Shown here piece after piece: positions 16,721-27,256 of a DNA stretch of 28,088 nucleotides. The position numbers and the translations under genes were made by a program. The stretch lies in assembly GCA_964590495.1 (NCBI GenBank), contig CAZPWQ010000041.1, positions 1-28,088 on the forward strand, read 5' to 3'. The DNA comes from CAZPWQ01 sp964590495. Lineage in GTDB: Bacteria > Bacteroidota > Rhodothermia > Balneolales > Balneolaceae. Each line of letters opens with the position of its first letter. Position 1 is the stretch's first letter. A model generated the notes under the pieces. It was not told the DNA's origin, searched no databases, and saw only the letters and a program-made list of their open reading frames with translations.

Positions 16721-16748
16721 TGAAGTGTGTATGAAAATACACACTTCA
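16721..16748. promoter_or_regulatory. Perfect 12-bp dyad upstream of the MerC-domain gene
   Basis: TGAAGTGTGTAT (16721-16732) and ATACACACTTCA (16737-16748) form perfect inverted arms around GAAA. The site lies about 21 bases before the MerC TTG start and 43 bases after the CsbD stop. It has no T run on either strand, so it is not a standard terminator. It could be an operator for the RHH protein in the same operon, or an RNA hairpin covering the MerC start region. Confidence 0.6.
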
Positions 16749-16791
16749 ATACGCTATGCCAATTTTATTTTGGAATGTTTTTGATGAGGCT

Positions 16792-16977
16792 TTATAAGCT
16801 GCGGATTATATCTTTAACCTCTTCCTTAGACTTGCCCAGTTTTTCCTGTAAATGTCCCAAAAGCTGCTCCTCCTTTCCCTCTTCGTAAGCAAGGTCATTA
16901 TCTGTTAAAACAGCATAACGCTCTTTTAATTTTCCCTTGATATCATTCCATTTTCCTTTAAGTTCCAGCTCTTCCAT
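16792..16977 (-). CDS. CsbD family small stress protein
   Basis: A 61-residue hydrophilic, charged helical protein matching the CsbD-like family: ELKGKWNDIKGKLKERY, then LTDNDL, and a Lys/Glu-rich helix ending in VKDIIRSL. Family members are general-stress induced (sigma-B dependent in Bacillus) with unknown biochemical role; the cytoplasm is likely. The ATG at 16977 gives the complete family length. It runs in the same direction as the MerC operon but is separated from it by a 92-bp gap containing the dyad, so separate regulation is plausible. Confidence 0.85.
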   Translation of the reverse strand: MEELELKGKWNDIKGKLKERYAVLTDNDLAYEEGKEEQLLGHLQEKLGKSKEEVKDIIRSL

Positions 16978-17109
16978 GATTTGATAAAATTAGTTGATGA
17001 ATTACTCTTCTCTCCTTTTAAAGAATTATACTGCCGCCAATGTTCCGGGTTGAGATAATAGCTTTTCTGTCCCGGGGCAGAGCCACCGGGCGAGATAGAA
17101 ATCTTTGTG

Positions 17110-17218
17110 AAACTTTTGCCCTGGGCATCCCTTTGGGGGTGCTCCTTTGCGTAACTCTTGCCTTGGGCATCCCTTTGGGGGTGTAACAGCTATTAAAGGC
17201 TATCAATTTTGCCATACT
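17110..17218. repeat. Tandem GGGCATCCC-TTTGGGGGTG units left of the gap
   Basis: Two copies of TGGGCATCCCTTTGGGGGTG lie about 45 bases apart at about 17123-17142 and 17164-17183, each followed by related TTTGCGTAAC or TAACAGC sequence. The unit after the gap repeats the second. A fourth relative is at about 7526. Around them (16978-17527) are CACAAAG-type fragments at 17400-17440 and a CCGTGTAAATCCGCGG fragment near 17510, and no gene. Confidence 0.6.
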
Positions 17219-17318
17219 NNNNNNNNNNNNNNNNNNNNNNNNNNNNNNNNNNNNNNNNNNNNNNNNNNNNNNNNNNNNNNNNNNNNNNNNNNNNNNNNNN
17301 NNNNNNNNNNNNNNNNNN
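17219..17318. other. Assembly gap of exactly 100 N, flanked by an identical 55-bp sequence
   Basis: The 55 bases before the gap (17164-17218) are identical to the 55 bases after it (17319-17373). A fixed 100-N gap means unknown size, and 55 is a common assembler k-mer length. The simplest reading is two contigs that overlap by one k-mer, with a repeat-driven branch in the assembly graph, so little or no sequence may be missing. Confidence 0.9.
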
Positions 17319-17527
17319 TGGGCATCCCTTTGGGGGTGTAACAGCTATTAAAGGCTATCAATTTTGCCATACTTTCATATCTGGTGCTTTCGGAGTTATT
17401 ACACAAAGCTGCACAAAGGTTCACAAAGGTTCACAAAGAAAAATTAACAGGAGATGTCTATTAAGCTTCCAACCAAATCTTCCAAATAATTCACAAAAAA
17501 TCATTCTCCATCCGTGTAAATCCGCGG

Positions 17528-20131
<2,604 letters not shown>

Positions 20132-20325
20132 CAGGTATTTTCTTAGGGTAATTCAATTTTAGATTAGTCGCCAAATATAAGGAAAATTTGGGCTGATATG
20201 AAGAAAGAACACGTTACCATTCCCCATAAAAAGGTTAAAAGTTGAAAGAATTGGGACCAGGCTCTCATTACCCTGAAAATTGCATAATTAAATTGGTTAT
20301 TGATAATACAGGAAATCCTTCTTTA

Positions 20326-20366
20326 TAAGAAAAGGCTGACTGAATAAAATCTATTCAATCAGCCTT
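20326..20366 (-). terminator. Intrinsic terminator of the lipoprotein gene
   Basis: Arms at 20332-20346 and 20352-20366 form a 15-bp stem with one G-U pair in minus-strand RNA (an A-C mismatch on the plus strand) and a 5-nt loop. The stem ends CCTTTTCTTATAA on the minus strand, giving a short U-rich tail. It lies 41 bases past the lipoprotein stop at 20408, the right place to end that transcript and isolate leuS. Confidence 0.85.
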
Positions 20367-20407
20367 GTTTTCAGGGGTATTTATCCGATTAGATCAAAAG
20401 ATTACTA

Positions 20408-20836
20408 TTATTGAAATTCGCTAAAGTCAGGTATATCGCCGACTTCTACTATATATATTCCGTCCTCAGTGGGAGTGTCCTCTTCACCCAGTACATCACC
20501 GTCGCTTAACAGACGAAGTGTAATGGTAGGATTCTCACCACCAACGGGGGAAGCATGCAATTGATAGCCGTCATAATTACCATCTTCCAGATCACCGCTT
20601 GCAATTCCTGACTCGGGTATTTGCACGTTCGCAAGAGTTTCAAATTCTCCGCTGGTACCTATATAACTGTTTTTAGAAAGGAAAACAGTATCTCCTTCTG
20701 AACCTTCAACCTCATAGGAAAGATCGCCATCCAGAGAAGCATCATCTGAACCAAAGATACCGCAACCCGATAGCAAAAGCGTTAAAATAACTGTTGAGAT
20801 AACCGAAAGATATTTTACGTACGATTTTGATAACAT
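20408..20836 (-). CDS. Small predicted lipoprotein of unknown function
   Basis: A 142-residue protein with a lipoprotein signal: a hydrophobic stretch then LLSG with Cys25 as the lipidated residue. The mature part is acidic (GSDD, DLEDGN, EEDTPTED) and predicted to be beta-rich, with no known catalytic motif. The frame stays open to a start at 20902, but the ATG at 20836 is preferred since it places a standard signal peptide at the N-terminus. It has its own terminator and a spacer of about 160 bases separates it from the LuxC-like gene, so it is probably monocistronic. Function unrecognised. Confidence 0.75.
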   Translation of the reverse strand: MLSKSYVKYLSVISTVILTLLLSGCGIFGSDDASLDGDLSYEVEGSEGDTVFLSKNSYIGTSGEFETLANVQIPESGIASGDLEDGNYDGYQLHASPVGGENPTITLRLLSDGDVLGEEDTPTEDGIYIVEVGDIPDFSEFQ

Positions 20837-20998
20837 AATTTTAATTGATTTTAGGTTCTCCTGATTTATTGATCGCAATATTTGTCTATGCAAAAAAAAC
20901 AATAAGCTTAAGAAGATGACCTTTTATTTGGTTTTTTAGTTCAATAGACAAGGACCTGAAAAATCCCTTTACCTATACATACGCAGAATAAGATTTAT

Positions 20999-22105
20999 TC
21001 AGCTCAAACTCCTAAGGGCATTTTCTGATAATTTATCTATCAACCACTTTACCGTATCCATCCCATCCGGTTTCCAGTTGATTGGGGGTTTTTGGGCATC
21101 GGACAGAAACTCGGTCCTCTCAATGAAACCCGGAATAGTCACATCAGGATGTGGGACAAAAACAGACTGGAGCTCTTCCTCATATTGTTTTGCAATCTTT
21201 GAAGCTTTCGATTCACCCCCCTGCACCCAGTAACAGATGAAATCCTGGTCAAATTCGAGACCTCCCTCCTGCAACAGAAAATCATCCAGCCAGGCCTGTG
21301 GACGCTCAAGAGCCTTGTTGTATGCAAATTGTTGTTTCAGTTTCCGCGGGGGTTTTTGGTAGTGGGGATTCCGGAGCCAGAACGACTCGATATAGTCGGT
21401 AAACTCACATTTTATCGAATTAAGCGAAAAGGGTGCCACTATAACTGCTACCGACCGGCAGCCCTTGCCCCCATAGCGTAAAACAGCTTCCACCAGATCC
21501 CGCATCGTGCGCTCATCCTGCCGGTCGATATAAGCCAGGGAAAAATGAGCCGTGCGAATCAGGTATCGCGTCCGGTCGGTAGCGAGATTATATTTTTCGA
21601 TCGACTCCATCACACCCGGCACAGATTCTTCCGAGCCCGCAAAGATAACCGCATCATTCCGCATCCCTTCCAGGTCATCAATACGGTGTACCCACTGCGC
21701 ATCCACATCGGTCCACACTCCTGACTTTTTAACCTCATTCAGGAAGGTGGGCAACAGGTAAGGATCTTTCCGGGATATTTTTCCGACATACCGTGCACCG
21801 CTGAGGAGCGTGCTGAAAGCATCCTGAAATCCTACCAGCGGGATATTGCCCGCATGCAGGCAGAGCACTGTCTGGCCCCGTGCATCATTTTCGTCATCCA
21901 GACCCGCCTGTTCCGCCCACTCCTCCAGTGCCGTCCGGTTAATGCTCTCCCTGACAGCCTGCAGTGAAAACTTCACATCGGGAAAACTGAAATATCCCTC
22001 CTGAACCGTCCGGTCGATGGCATCCATGAGGTAATAATTATCTTCTTTGAACCAGTTATCAGCTGCTTTTAACAGGGCTGATATGCGGTTTTCTAAATCT
22101 TTCAT
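20999..22105 (-). CDS. LuxC-like acyl-CoA / acyl-protein reductase
   Basis: A 368-residue aldehyde-dehydrogenase-superfamily protein of the LuxC type. HAGNIPLVGFQDAFSTLLSG (81-104 in part) resembles the nucleotide-binding region, and GGKGCRS places the likely catalytic Cys at 216. LuxC reduces an acyl-thioester intermediate to a fatty aldehyde with NADPH, taking its acyl group from LuxE. This protein is shorter than the roughly 480 residues of marine luminous LuxC, as is usual for homologues in non-luminous bacteria. It is downstream of the LuxE-like gene on the same strand with a 205-bp repeat-containing gap. No luxA, luxB or luxD is present, so the aldehyde would feed something other than light. 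Confidence 0.85.
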   Translation of the reverse strand: MKDLENRISALLKAADNWFKEDNYYLMDAIDRTVQEGYFSFPDVKFSLQAVRESINRTALEEWAEQAGLDDENDARGQTVLCLHAGNIPLVGFQDAFSTLLSGARYVGKISRKDPYLLPTFLNEVKKSGVWTDVDAQWVHRIDDLEGMRNDAVIFAGSEESVPGVMESIEKYNLATDRTRYLIRTAHFSLAYIDRQDERTMRDLVEAVLRYGGKGCRSVAVIVAPFSLNSIKCEFTDYIESFWLRNPHYQKPPRKLKQQFAYNKALERPQAWLDDFLLQEGGLEFDQDFICYWVQGGESKASKIAKQYEEELQSVFVPHPDVTIPGFIERTEFLSDAQKPPINWKPDGMDTVKWLIDKLSENALRSLS

Positions 22106-22129
22106 GTAAATACTAAAATTCTAAATCCG

Positions 22130-22252
22130 AATGACCAAAATCCGAAACGGCTGCTGTTGTTTGAATAACAGATCTCTAACAAACAAGATAGAGTATTTCA
22201 TATTCGGTTGAGTAATAAACAACAACCACGGATGTTTTGGATTTTGGTCATT
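22130..22252. repeat. Imperfect inverted repeat in the LuxE/LuxC gap
   Basis: The left arm starting AATGACCAAAATCC (about 22130) pairs with GGATTTTGGTCATT ending at 22252. Pairing continues inward through GTTGTTT against AAACAAC, giving arms of about 33-36 bases with mismatches. Neighbouring ATTCGGATT and AATTCGGATTTT fragments extend to about 22305. The segment is non-coding; a minus-strand reading frame through it yields the low-complexity peptides typical of such intergenic repeats. Confidence 0.6.
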
Positions 22253-22310
22253 AGAATTTCGGATTTGCGTTTTGGATTTTGAACATTCGGATTTCGGATT
22301 TTTGTTTTCC

Positions 22311-23294
22311 TCAGTCTTCTTCAATTAAAAAGTTACAACCTCTTAAATCTTTGGGATTCCACCTGCCCATTACCTTGAAGCGCCCTTTGTTATCCATCAT
22401 TCCTTTGTCGCCGGTGAGCAAAAACGAGCAGGAGTACACATTGGCCAGATCAATTATGCCAATCAGTCCCTCCTGGTGGGGACGCTGTTCCTCAAATGGA
22501 TTTTCTGGTTTGCGGATGCTCACCTCCATCCATGGCACGGTGCGATACCAGCTGCTGCCGGTGGCGTAGGCCTGGCTGAGCAGCTCCGCCATCCCGTACT
22601 CTGAATGGATGCGGCTGGAATCGAGGCCGAAGCCTTGTGCCAGTTTTTGGTGCAGTTCTTTGCGGGATATCTGCCGCCGGTGGGTTTTCATACCTCCGGT
22701 TTCAATGACGATGCTGTTTGATGGAATTGTTACTTCCTTCAGTTCCAACAGGTCTAATAAACCGAAAGCGGCTCCAAAAATAATCAGCATTTTTCCACTT
22801 TCCTCAACTTTGAATATTTCATCGGGATTCAAAGGCCGGTCCAAAGACAGAAACCTGCTCAACCCGCTCCTGTTCTGATCAATAAGCTTTTGAAGCATAT
22901 AAATAAGAGAAGAGTGCGGGTTTTCGGCATATCCTGGCGTATAGCCCCACACGACTGCTGACTCAAGATCATAAAATTGTCGAAAACCGTTCAGAAATGA
23001 GGTTTCGTAGAGTGATGCATCTGTTACCTTGTGTATGCTTCGCTGCATACCGGAAGTACCACTGCTTTTGAATACCAGGTCCGGTTCTTTATCAGGAGAG
23101 GTGGTTATATCCGCATCTTTAAATGCGCGGATCGGAAGCAGCGGAGGTGTGGACCCGGAATCCCACTCGTAGGAAAGAGCTTTGCAATAGCGTTGATAAA
23201 CAGCATTGTTCTCATACTGGTACTTGAATACCTTTTCCAGCTTTTCGCTGAAACCGATTTCTTCCGAAAATATAAGCTCTTTCCAATCCGGCAT
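22311..23294 (-). CDS. LuxE-like acyl-protein synthetase
   Basis: A 327-residue member of the LuxE acyl-protein synthetase group of the ANL (acyl-adenylate forming) superfamily. FKSSGTSGMQRSIHKV (from residue 75) is the phosphate-binding loop used to activate a fatty acid with ATP. IETGGMKTHRRQISR and HSEYGMAELLSQAY follow the family order, and LTGDKG plus GRFKVMGRW fit the C-terminal part. LuxE activates a fatty acid and transfers the acyl group to LuxC for reduction. It lies 92 bases downstream of purB on the same strand; a small hairpin sits between. Luminescence is not implied since luciferase genes are absent. Confidence 0.87.
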   Translation of the reverse strand: MPDWKELIFSEEIGFSEKLEKVFKYQYENNAVYQRYCKALSYEWDSGSTPPLLPIRAFKDADITTSPDKEPDLVFKSSGTSGMQRSIHKVTDASLYETSFLNGFRQFYDLESAVVWGYTPGYAENPHSSLIYMLQKLIDQNRSGLSRFLSLDRPLNPDEIFKVEESGKMLIIFGAAFGLLDLLELKEVTIPSNSIVIETGGMKTHRRQISRKELHQKLAQGFGLDSSRIHSEYGMAELLSQAYATGSSWYRTVPWMEVSIRKPENPFEEQRPHQEGLIGIIDLANVYSCSFLLTGDKGMMDNKGRFKVMGRWNPKDLRGCNFLIEED

Positions 23295-23340
23295 ATAAAC
23301 TCTTCAAACCTTTTCGCTTATAACAATAATTTACCCGGCT

Positions 23341-23364
23341 GTTTCAAGCGTCTTCGCTTGAAAC
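23341..23364. promoter_or_regulatory. Perfect hairpin between purB and the LuxE-like gene
   Basis: GTTTCAAGCG (23341-23350) and CGCTTGAAAC (23355-23364) make a perfect 10-bp stem with a TCTT loop, located 23 bases after the purB stop. There is no T run on the minus strand, so it is not a standard terminator. It could be a 3' stabiliser or processing site, or a dispersed palindrome. Confidence 0.5.
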
Positions 23365-23386
23365 CATTAAACCGCGGCAATTAACT

Positions 23387-24682
23387 CTACTCCAAACCCA
23401 CCCGCTTAAAAATCCGATCCACATTCCGGGTATGGTGATCGAGGTCAAAAGCTTCTTCAATATCATCATCTGCCAGACTCGAAGTAATAGTCTCATCCGC
23501 CTCCACCAGGTCGCGGAACATGGTCTTCTCCTCCCATGCCTTCATTGCCAACGGCTGGACGGTATCATAGGCTTTTTCACGGGACATCCCTTTATCGATC
23601 AGCATATGCAGCAGTCGCTGCGAAAAGGTAAGTCCGTACGTTTTAAAGATATTGTCGCGCATATTATCATCATATACCGTCAGCTTTTCGATCACCCCGG
23701 AAAAACGATTCAGCATGTAGTCCAGCAAAATAGTGGCATCGGGAAGTATGATACGCTCGACAGAGGAGTGTGAAATATCACGCTCGTGCCACAGGGGAAT
23801 ATTTTCATAAGCCGACATCATATAACCGCGCAGTACTCTTGAACAGCCGGTGATGTTTTCCGAACTCACCGGATTTCGCTTGTGCGGCATTGATGAGGAG
23901 CCTTTCTGTCCCTTCCGGAAAAACTCTTCGGCTTCCCGCACTTCACTGCGCTGGAGATGCCGGATTTCAACGGCCATTTTTTCCATCGTCGAACCGATAA
24001 GCGCCAGCACCGACATATAATGAGCATGGCGGTCGCGCTGCAGAGTTTGCGTAGAGATCGGGGCGTGAGATAATCCCAATTCTTCACAGACAGACTCTTC
24101 GATCTCCGGCGGTATGTTGGCGAACGTGCCGACCGACCCGCTCATCTTGCCGAACTCTACATCGGCGGCCGCCTTCTCAAAACGTTTCAGGTTACGCTTC
24201 ATTTCGGAATACCAGAGCGCCAGCTTTAGTCCGAAGGTTGTAGGTTCGGCATGTACGCCGTGGGTTCGCCCCATCATGACTGTGAATTTGTGTTTCTTCG
24301 CCTTTTCAGCGAGTACATCAATAATCTGCTGCAAATCCTTTCTCAGTATATCATTCGCCTGCTTCAGGCGGTAGCCGTTGGCTGTATCGACAACATCGGT
24401 GGATGTGAGTCCGTAGTGCACCCATTTTTTTTCATCTCCGAGCGATTCCGATACCGAACGGGTAAATGCCACCACATCGTGGCGGGTCTGTTTCTCGATC
24501 TCTTTAATACGATCGACGTCAAACGAAGCTTTTTCATACAGCTTGTCCACATCTTCTTCGGGAATTTTTCCCAGCTTGCTCCAGGCGCGGCATGCAGCCA
24601 GCTCCACCTCCAGCCAGGCTTGAAATTGATTTTCCAGAGACCATATGCGGGACATCTCCTTTCGGGAATATCGTTCGATCAT
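23387..24682 (-). CDS. purB: Adenylosuccinate lyase
   Basis: A 431-residue fumarase/aspartase-superfamily lyase acting twice in purine synthesis: SAICAR to AICAR plus fumarate, and adenylosuccinate to AMP plus fumarate. The family signature GSSSMPHKRNP (from residue 261) carries the catalytic serine loop. RTRHDV-like KQTRHDVVAFT (about 65-75), VHYGLTSTDVVDTA (about 88-101) and GRTHGVHAEPTTFG (138-151, with the catalytic His) are all present. Length is normal. The ATG at 24682 gives the standard MIERYSRKEMSRIWS start. No other pur gene is adjacent, so it is an isolated housekeeping gene; the 509-bp upstream gap holds repeat copy B. Confidence 0.97.
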   Translation of the reverse strand: MIERYSRKEMSRIWSLENQFQAWLEVELAACRAWSKLGKIPEEDVDKLYEKASFDVDRIKEIEKQTRHDVVAFTRSVSESLGDEKKWVHYGLTSTDVVDTANGYRLKQANDILRKDLQQIIDVLAEKAKKHKFTVMMGRTHGVHAEPTTFGLKLALWYSEMKRNLKRFEKAAADVEFGKMSGSVGTFANIPPEIEESVCEELGLSHAPISTQTLQRDRHAHYMSVLALIGSTMEKMAVEIRHLQRSEVREAEEFFRKGQKGSSSMPHKRNPVSSENITGCSRVLRGYMMSAYENIPLWHERDISHSSVERIILPDATILLDYMLNRFSGVIEKLTVYDDNMRDNIFKTYGLTFSQRLLHMLIDKGMSREKAYDTVQPLAMKAWEEKTMFRDLVEADETITSSLADDDIEEAFDLDHHTRNVDRIFKRVGLE

Positions 24683-24769
24683 GAATTGCTTTCTTTAATT
24701 TGAATTGTGACCAAAGATATTGGAATTTCGGATGAAGTGGAAACGAAAGCACTTGTACATTTTGAGGCA

Positions 24770-25091
24770 CAGTTAAATCTGCCACCGGAGGTGGCGGAGC
24801 CGGACGTACCGGACCAGAGGTCCGGTACGAGAATTAAGGGAAGAGTTTTGTACAACCTGTTTGTTTTCCATTTTCAAACTTCCATATCCAACTAACCCTC
24901 GTTCCGCCCCCTGCCTGCACAAAGCCAAAGTTGGATTTAGTGGACCCTTAAAGAAACGTTTTGGCGTAGGCAGGCTCTGGTGCGGAACGCATACTGGTGA
25001 CCTCCGGTCACGAAAGGTTAGTAAAACATACAGAATTTACGCCCTTCACCCACGAGATTACATCAACCTGACAGCGCTCCGGTGATTTTCC
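24770..25091. repeat. Composite palindromic repeat, copy B
   Basis: The second copy of the 15600-15922 element in the same orientation, roughly 85-90 percent identical by eye. It shows the same hairpins: GCCACC-GGAGGTGGC, GTACCGGACC-AGAGGTCCGG, GTTCCGC / GCGGAAC and GTGACC-TCC-GGTCAC. The GTTCCGC hairpin again carries the CCTGCCTGC-to-GGCAGGC insert (about 24909-24978). It runs into a further inverted repeat at 25068-25174. The rest of the 24683-25191 gap is non-coding. Confidence 0.8.
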
Positions 25092-25133
25092 GGATCCTGT
25101 CAGCGTTGATTATAATAGCTGGCGGTCAACCCG

Positions 25134-25174
25134 AAAAACGCTGTCAGGAGCGGAAAACCACCGCACGCTGACAG
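25134..25174 (-). terminator. Probable terminator of the M48 protease gene
   Basis: On the minus strand CTGTCAG (25174-25168) pairs with CTGACAG (25147-25141), with an inner GCGG / CCGC stem, and is followed by CGTTTTTCGG (T run at 25138-25134). It begins 18 bases past the protease stop at 25192. The hairpin also pairs with sequence at about 25068-25112, making a larger imperfect palindrome. Confidence 0.7.
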
Positions 25175-25191
25175 GTTTTCAATGCGACATT

Positions 25192-26685
25192 CTATTGCCG
25201 GGGAATTTTAATCCAGGTCCCCTCTTCAATGGTATCGTCGAGGTTTACCTGGTTAACGATTGCAATATCCTCCGGTTGAATGTCCATTGGCAGGTTATCG
25301 GGCAGAAATGAAGAAAACGGACCTGAACGGTCTGTTCTTGTTGCCTGGAGCCTGGCCGGTTCAATATTCAATATTTCACGATCATTTAATTCATCGAACG
25401 ATCTGCTTGTTTCTTCAAAATTTGGCAGATAGGTATCAAAACGATCTCTGAGCGTGTAAGAGATAAAGCGGTATATGTTACCGTCATAATCCACGGCGTA
25501 TACCAAAAACCCGTATTCGGTACCGTCTTCACCGGTCGCCAACGCGGTTGCCTGGTAAGCATCCAGTCCGTCATGGTTCACCGATTGTTGCCTGTCTATA
25601 GTAAAACCCTCCTGGCTCAGAAAATCAGCAACTGATGCTTTTGGGGACTGAGACTCAGAATCTATAGTCAAGACCGAAATGGCATCTTCATCCGGACTGA
25701 TAATCCCCACCTGCGTGGTCTGATTGATCAGGGTCCAACTATCGGGATAGGAAAACTGAAACTCCAAATCGGGATGATAGAAACGGCCGTTTTCTGTAAA
25801 ACCCTGTCTGGGGTTTTCACCAAATACCATTCCATCAATGGAATTCATATAGGAATCCTTGTTATCTATTGTCTGCTCGAACCCCTTTTCGCGCCATTCC
25901 TCTGCAACCCGGGGGATGCTTTCCTCCCGTTCTTCCGGATCGGGGTGAGTGGATAGAAATCCCGGAATCGACTGTCCCTCCTTTTCCGATATGCGGCGTA
26001 ATGACGTGAAAAACTCAGCGCCCTCGGCTGCACGATACTCTTGCTTTGCCGCGTATTCGACGCCAAGTCCGTCCGATTCACGTTCGTCGTCGCGGCTGTA
26101 TCTCATAAACAAAAACTGTGCTGCGGTACTGCCGAGATCCAGAATATTTCCACCGGGAATTCCAAGAAGTTCCTGTCCTGCTACCGCGCCGCCCAAAAGA
26201 GCTATCTGCCCCATCTGCTGTTCAAATGCCCGCTGTGAAGAGTGTCGCGCCGCAACGTGACCGATCTCATGACCCAGTACCACTGCCAGCTGTGCTTCGT
26301 TGTTGAGATGCGACATCAGTCCCCTCGTCACATAAACATAGCCGCCGGGCAGTGCAAAAGCGTTGACGACAGGACTATCCAACAGCCGGAAGTGAAATTC
26401 AGTATTTTGATATTGGCTGGGTGTATCTTCCCGACGCATGTGACTTACTTCCAGCACTTTTTGTCCCACCTGTTTTACGTATTCAAGAGCTTCATGATCA
26501 TCATACACGCCGAACTGCTGCTGTATCTGCTGATCAGCTTCTTTACCGAGTTTAAGCTCCTGCTCCCAGCTGTAACCGTAGGCCCGCTTCTGTCCGGTTA
26601 TCGGACTTTTCTGCACCGAGCAAGAAGCAACAAACAAGCCCAGGATTAAAACTATACTGATGTTTCGAATATGTTGTAGTTTCAT
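25192..26685 (-). CDS. M48 family metalloprotease lipoprotein
   Basis: A 497-residue envelope protease. A signal sequence ends in a lipobox (LFVASC, lipid Cys22). The M48 zinc site is HEIGH (139-143: His139, Glu140, His143) with a third ligand, Glu203, in DDERESDGLG. About residues 45-270 form the protease domain, resembling BepA/YggG-type and LoiP-type periplasmic proteases that act on misassembled outer-membrane proteins. The C-terminal 200 residues (LEFQFSYPDSWTLINQTTQ, then a strand-rich part) form an extra domain unlike the TPR tail of BepA, ending EEGTWIKIPRQ in a way typical of bacterial homologues. The upstream space of 648 bp lacks a gene, so it is transcribed alone. Confidence 0.93.
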   Translation of the reverse strand: MKLQHIRNISIVLILGLFVASCSVQKSPITGQKRAYGYSWEQELKLGKEADQQIQQQFGVYDDHEALEYVKQVGQKVLEVSHMRREDTPSQYQNTEFHFRLLDSPVVNAFALPGGYVYVTRGLMSHLNNEAQLAVVLGHEIGHVAARHSSQRAFEQQMGQIALLGGAVAGQELLGIPGGNILDLGSTAAQFLFMRYSRDDERESDGLGVEYAAKQEYRAAEGAEFFTSLRRISEKEGQSIPGFLSTHPDPEEREESIPRVAEEWREKGFEQTIDNKDSYMNSIDGMVFGENPRQGFTENGRFYHPDLEFQFSYPDSWTLINQTTQVGIISPDEDAISVLTIDSESQSPKASVADFLSQEGFTIDRQQSVNHDGLDAYQATALATGEDGTEYGFLVYAVDYDGNIYRFISYTLRDRFDTYLPNFEETSRSFDELNDREILNIEPARLQATRTDRSGPFSSFLPDNLPMDIQPEDIAIVNQVNLDDTIEEGTWIKIPRQ

Positions 26686-27049
26686 AACTAAACCTTCTGT
26701 CTATAATAAATAGGTTAATTGATCAAAAAAGCCGGTACAGAAATGTTTTACAGCAGGTGTAACGTCTTCGGTTCAAGACCCTTGATAATTCCTTATAAAC
26801 CACTGTAAAAATAATCATTTGCCGCTCAATAGTGTAAAGGTATTCTGCCAGGATTAGTTCCATTTTAGCATAATTAACAGACCCTGAAATCAAGAAAGTG
26901 AGATTCTTTAAGGCCACTAAATCACAAAAACACAGAACGGGTATCTATATTTAAAAAATCTGCATTTATTCGCGTGATCTGCGGGCTTTATATTCTCCCG
27001 CAGATTCCAAATACCGCCAGATGTTAAAGAAATATAACTCGATTCATTT
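26686..27049. other. Gene-free stretch upstream of the M48 gene
   Basis: No convincing coding region is seen. It is AT-rich near 26690-26730 (presumably the protease promoter region), carries a CACTAAATCACAAAAACACAG fragment near 26919-26937 (in part) and a CGCGTGATCTGCGGGC fragment near 26971. Both are relics of dispersed repeat types seen elsewhere in the window. Confidence 0.5.
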
Positions 27050-27256
27050 CACCAGATGTTCCTAACGGAACATGAATAGATTGTGATCTGTTTTTCTACC
27101 GACCAGACGTTCTTACGGAACGAGTGGCTACGCCGGAAACAGTTCCGGGAGCAGAGCTCCCTCACAGCTATATGATGTATCTTCCGTTAGGAAGATTTGG
27201 TCGGTAGCCAAATAGATATGCCCCAATAAATACGTTCCGTCAGGAACGTTTGGTGA
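27050..27256. repeat. Nested cluster of GTTCC-GGAAC hairpins
   Basis: Five small hairpins lie in about 200 bases: GTTCCTAACGGAAC, CGTTCTTACGGAACG, a GGAAC/GTTCC plus GGGAGC/GCTCCC stretch, CTTCCGTTAGGAAG and CGTTCCGTCAGGAACG. The outer pair is flanked by CACCAGA and TTTGGTG, the inner pair by TACCGACCA and TGGTCGGTA, so the cluster folds as nested inverted repeats. No coding potential and no spacer-repeat periodicity of a CRISPR. Confidence 0.7.

Noticed and set aside
22121..22324. A 67-codon minus-strand frame between the LuxE-like and LuxC-like genes
   Set aside because: Its translation (NPKSE and NSNDQNPK type peptides) is the known artefact of AT-rich intergenic repeats; the DNA is an inverted repeat.
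20999..23294. Bioluminescence operon
   Set aside because: luxA, luxB and luxD are absent, and the neighbours are housekeeping genes.
26690..26800. Possible tRNA from a GGTTCAAGACC T-loop-like string near 26770
   Set aside because: No acceptor stem, anticodon arm or D-loop could be placed around it.
27050..27256. CRISPR array
   Set aside because: The repeated hairpins vary in sequence and orientation and have no regular spacer length; no cas gene is nearby.
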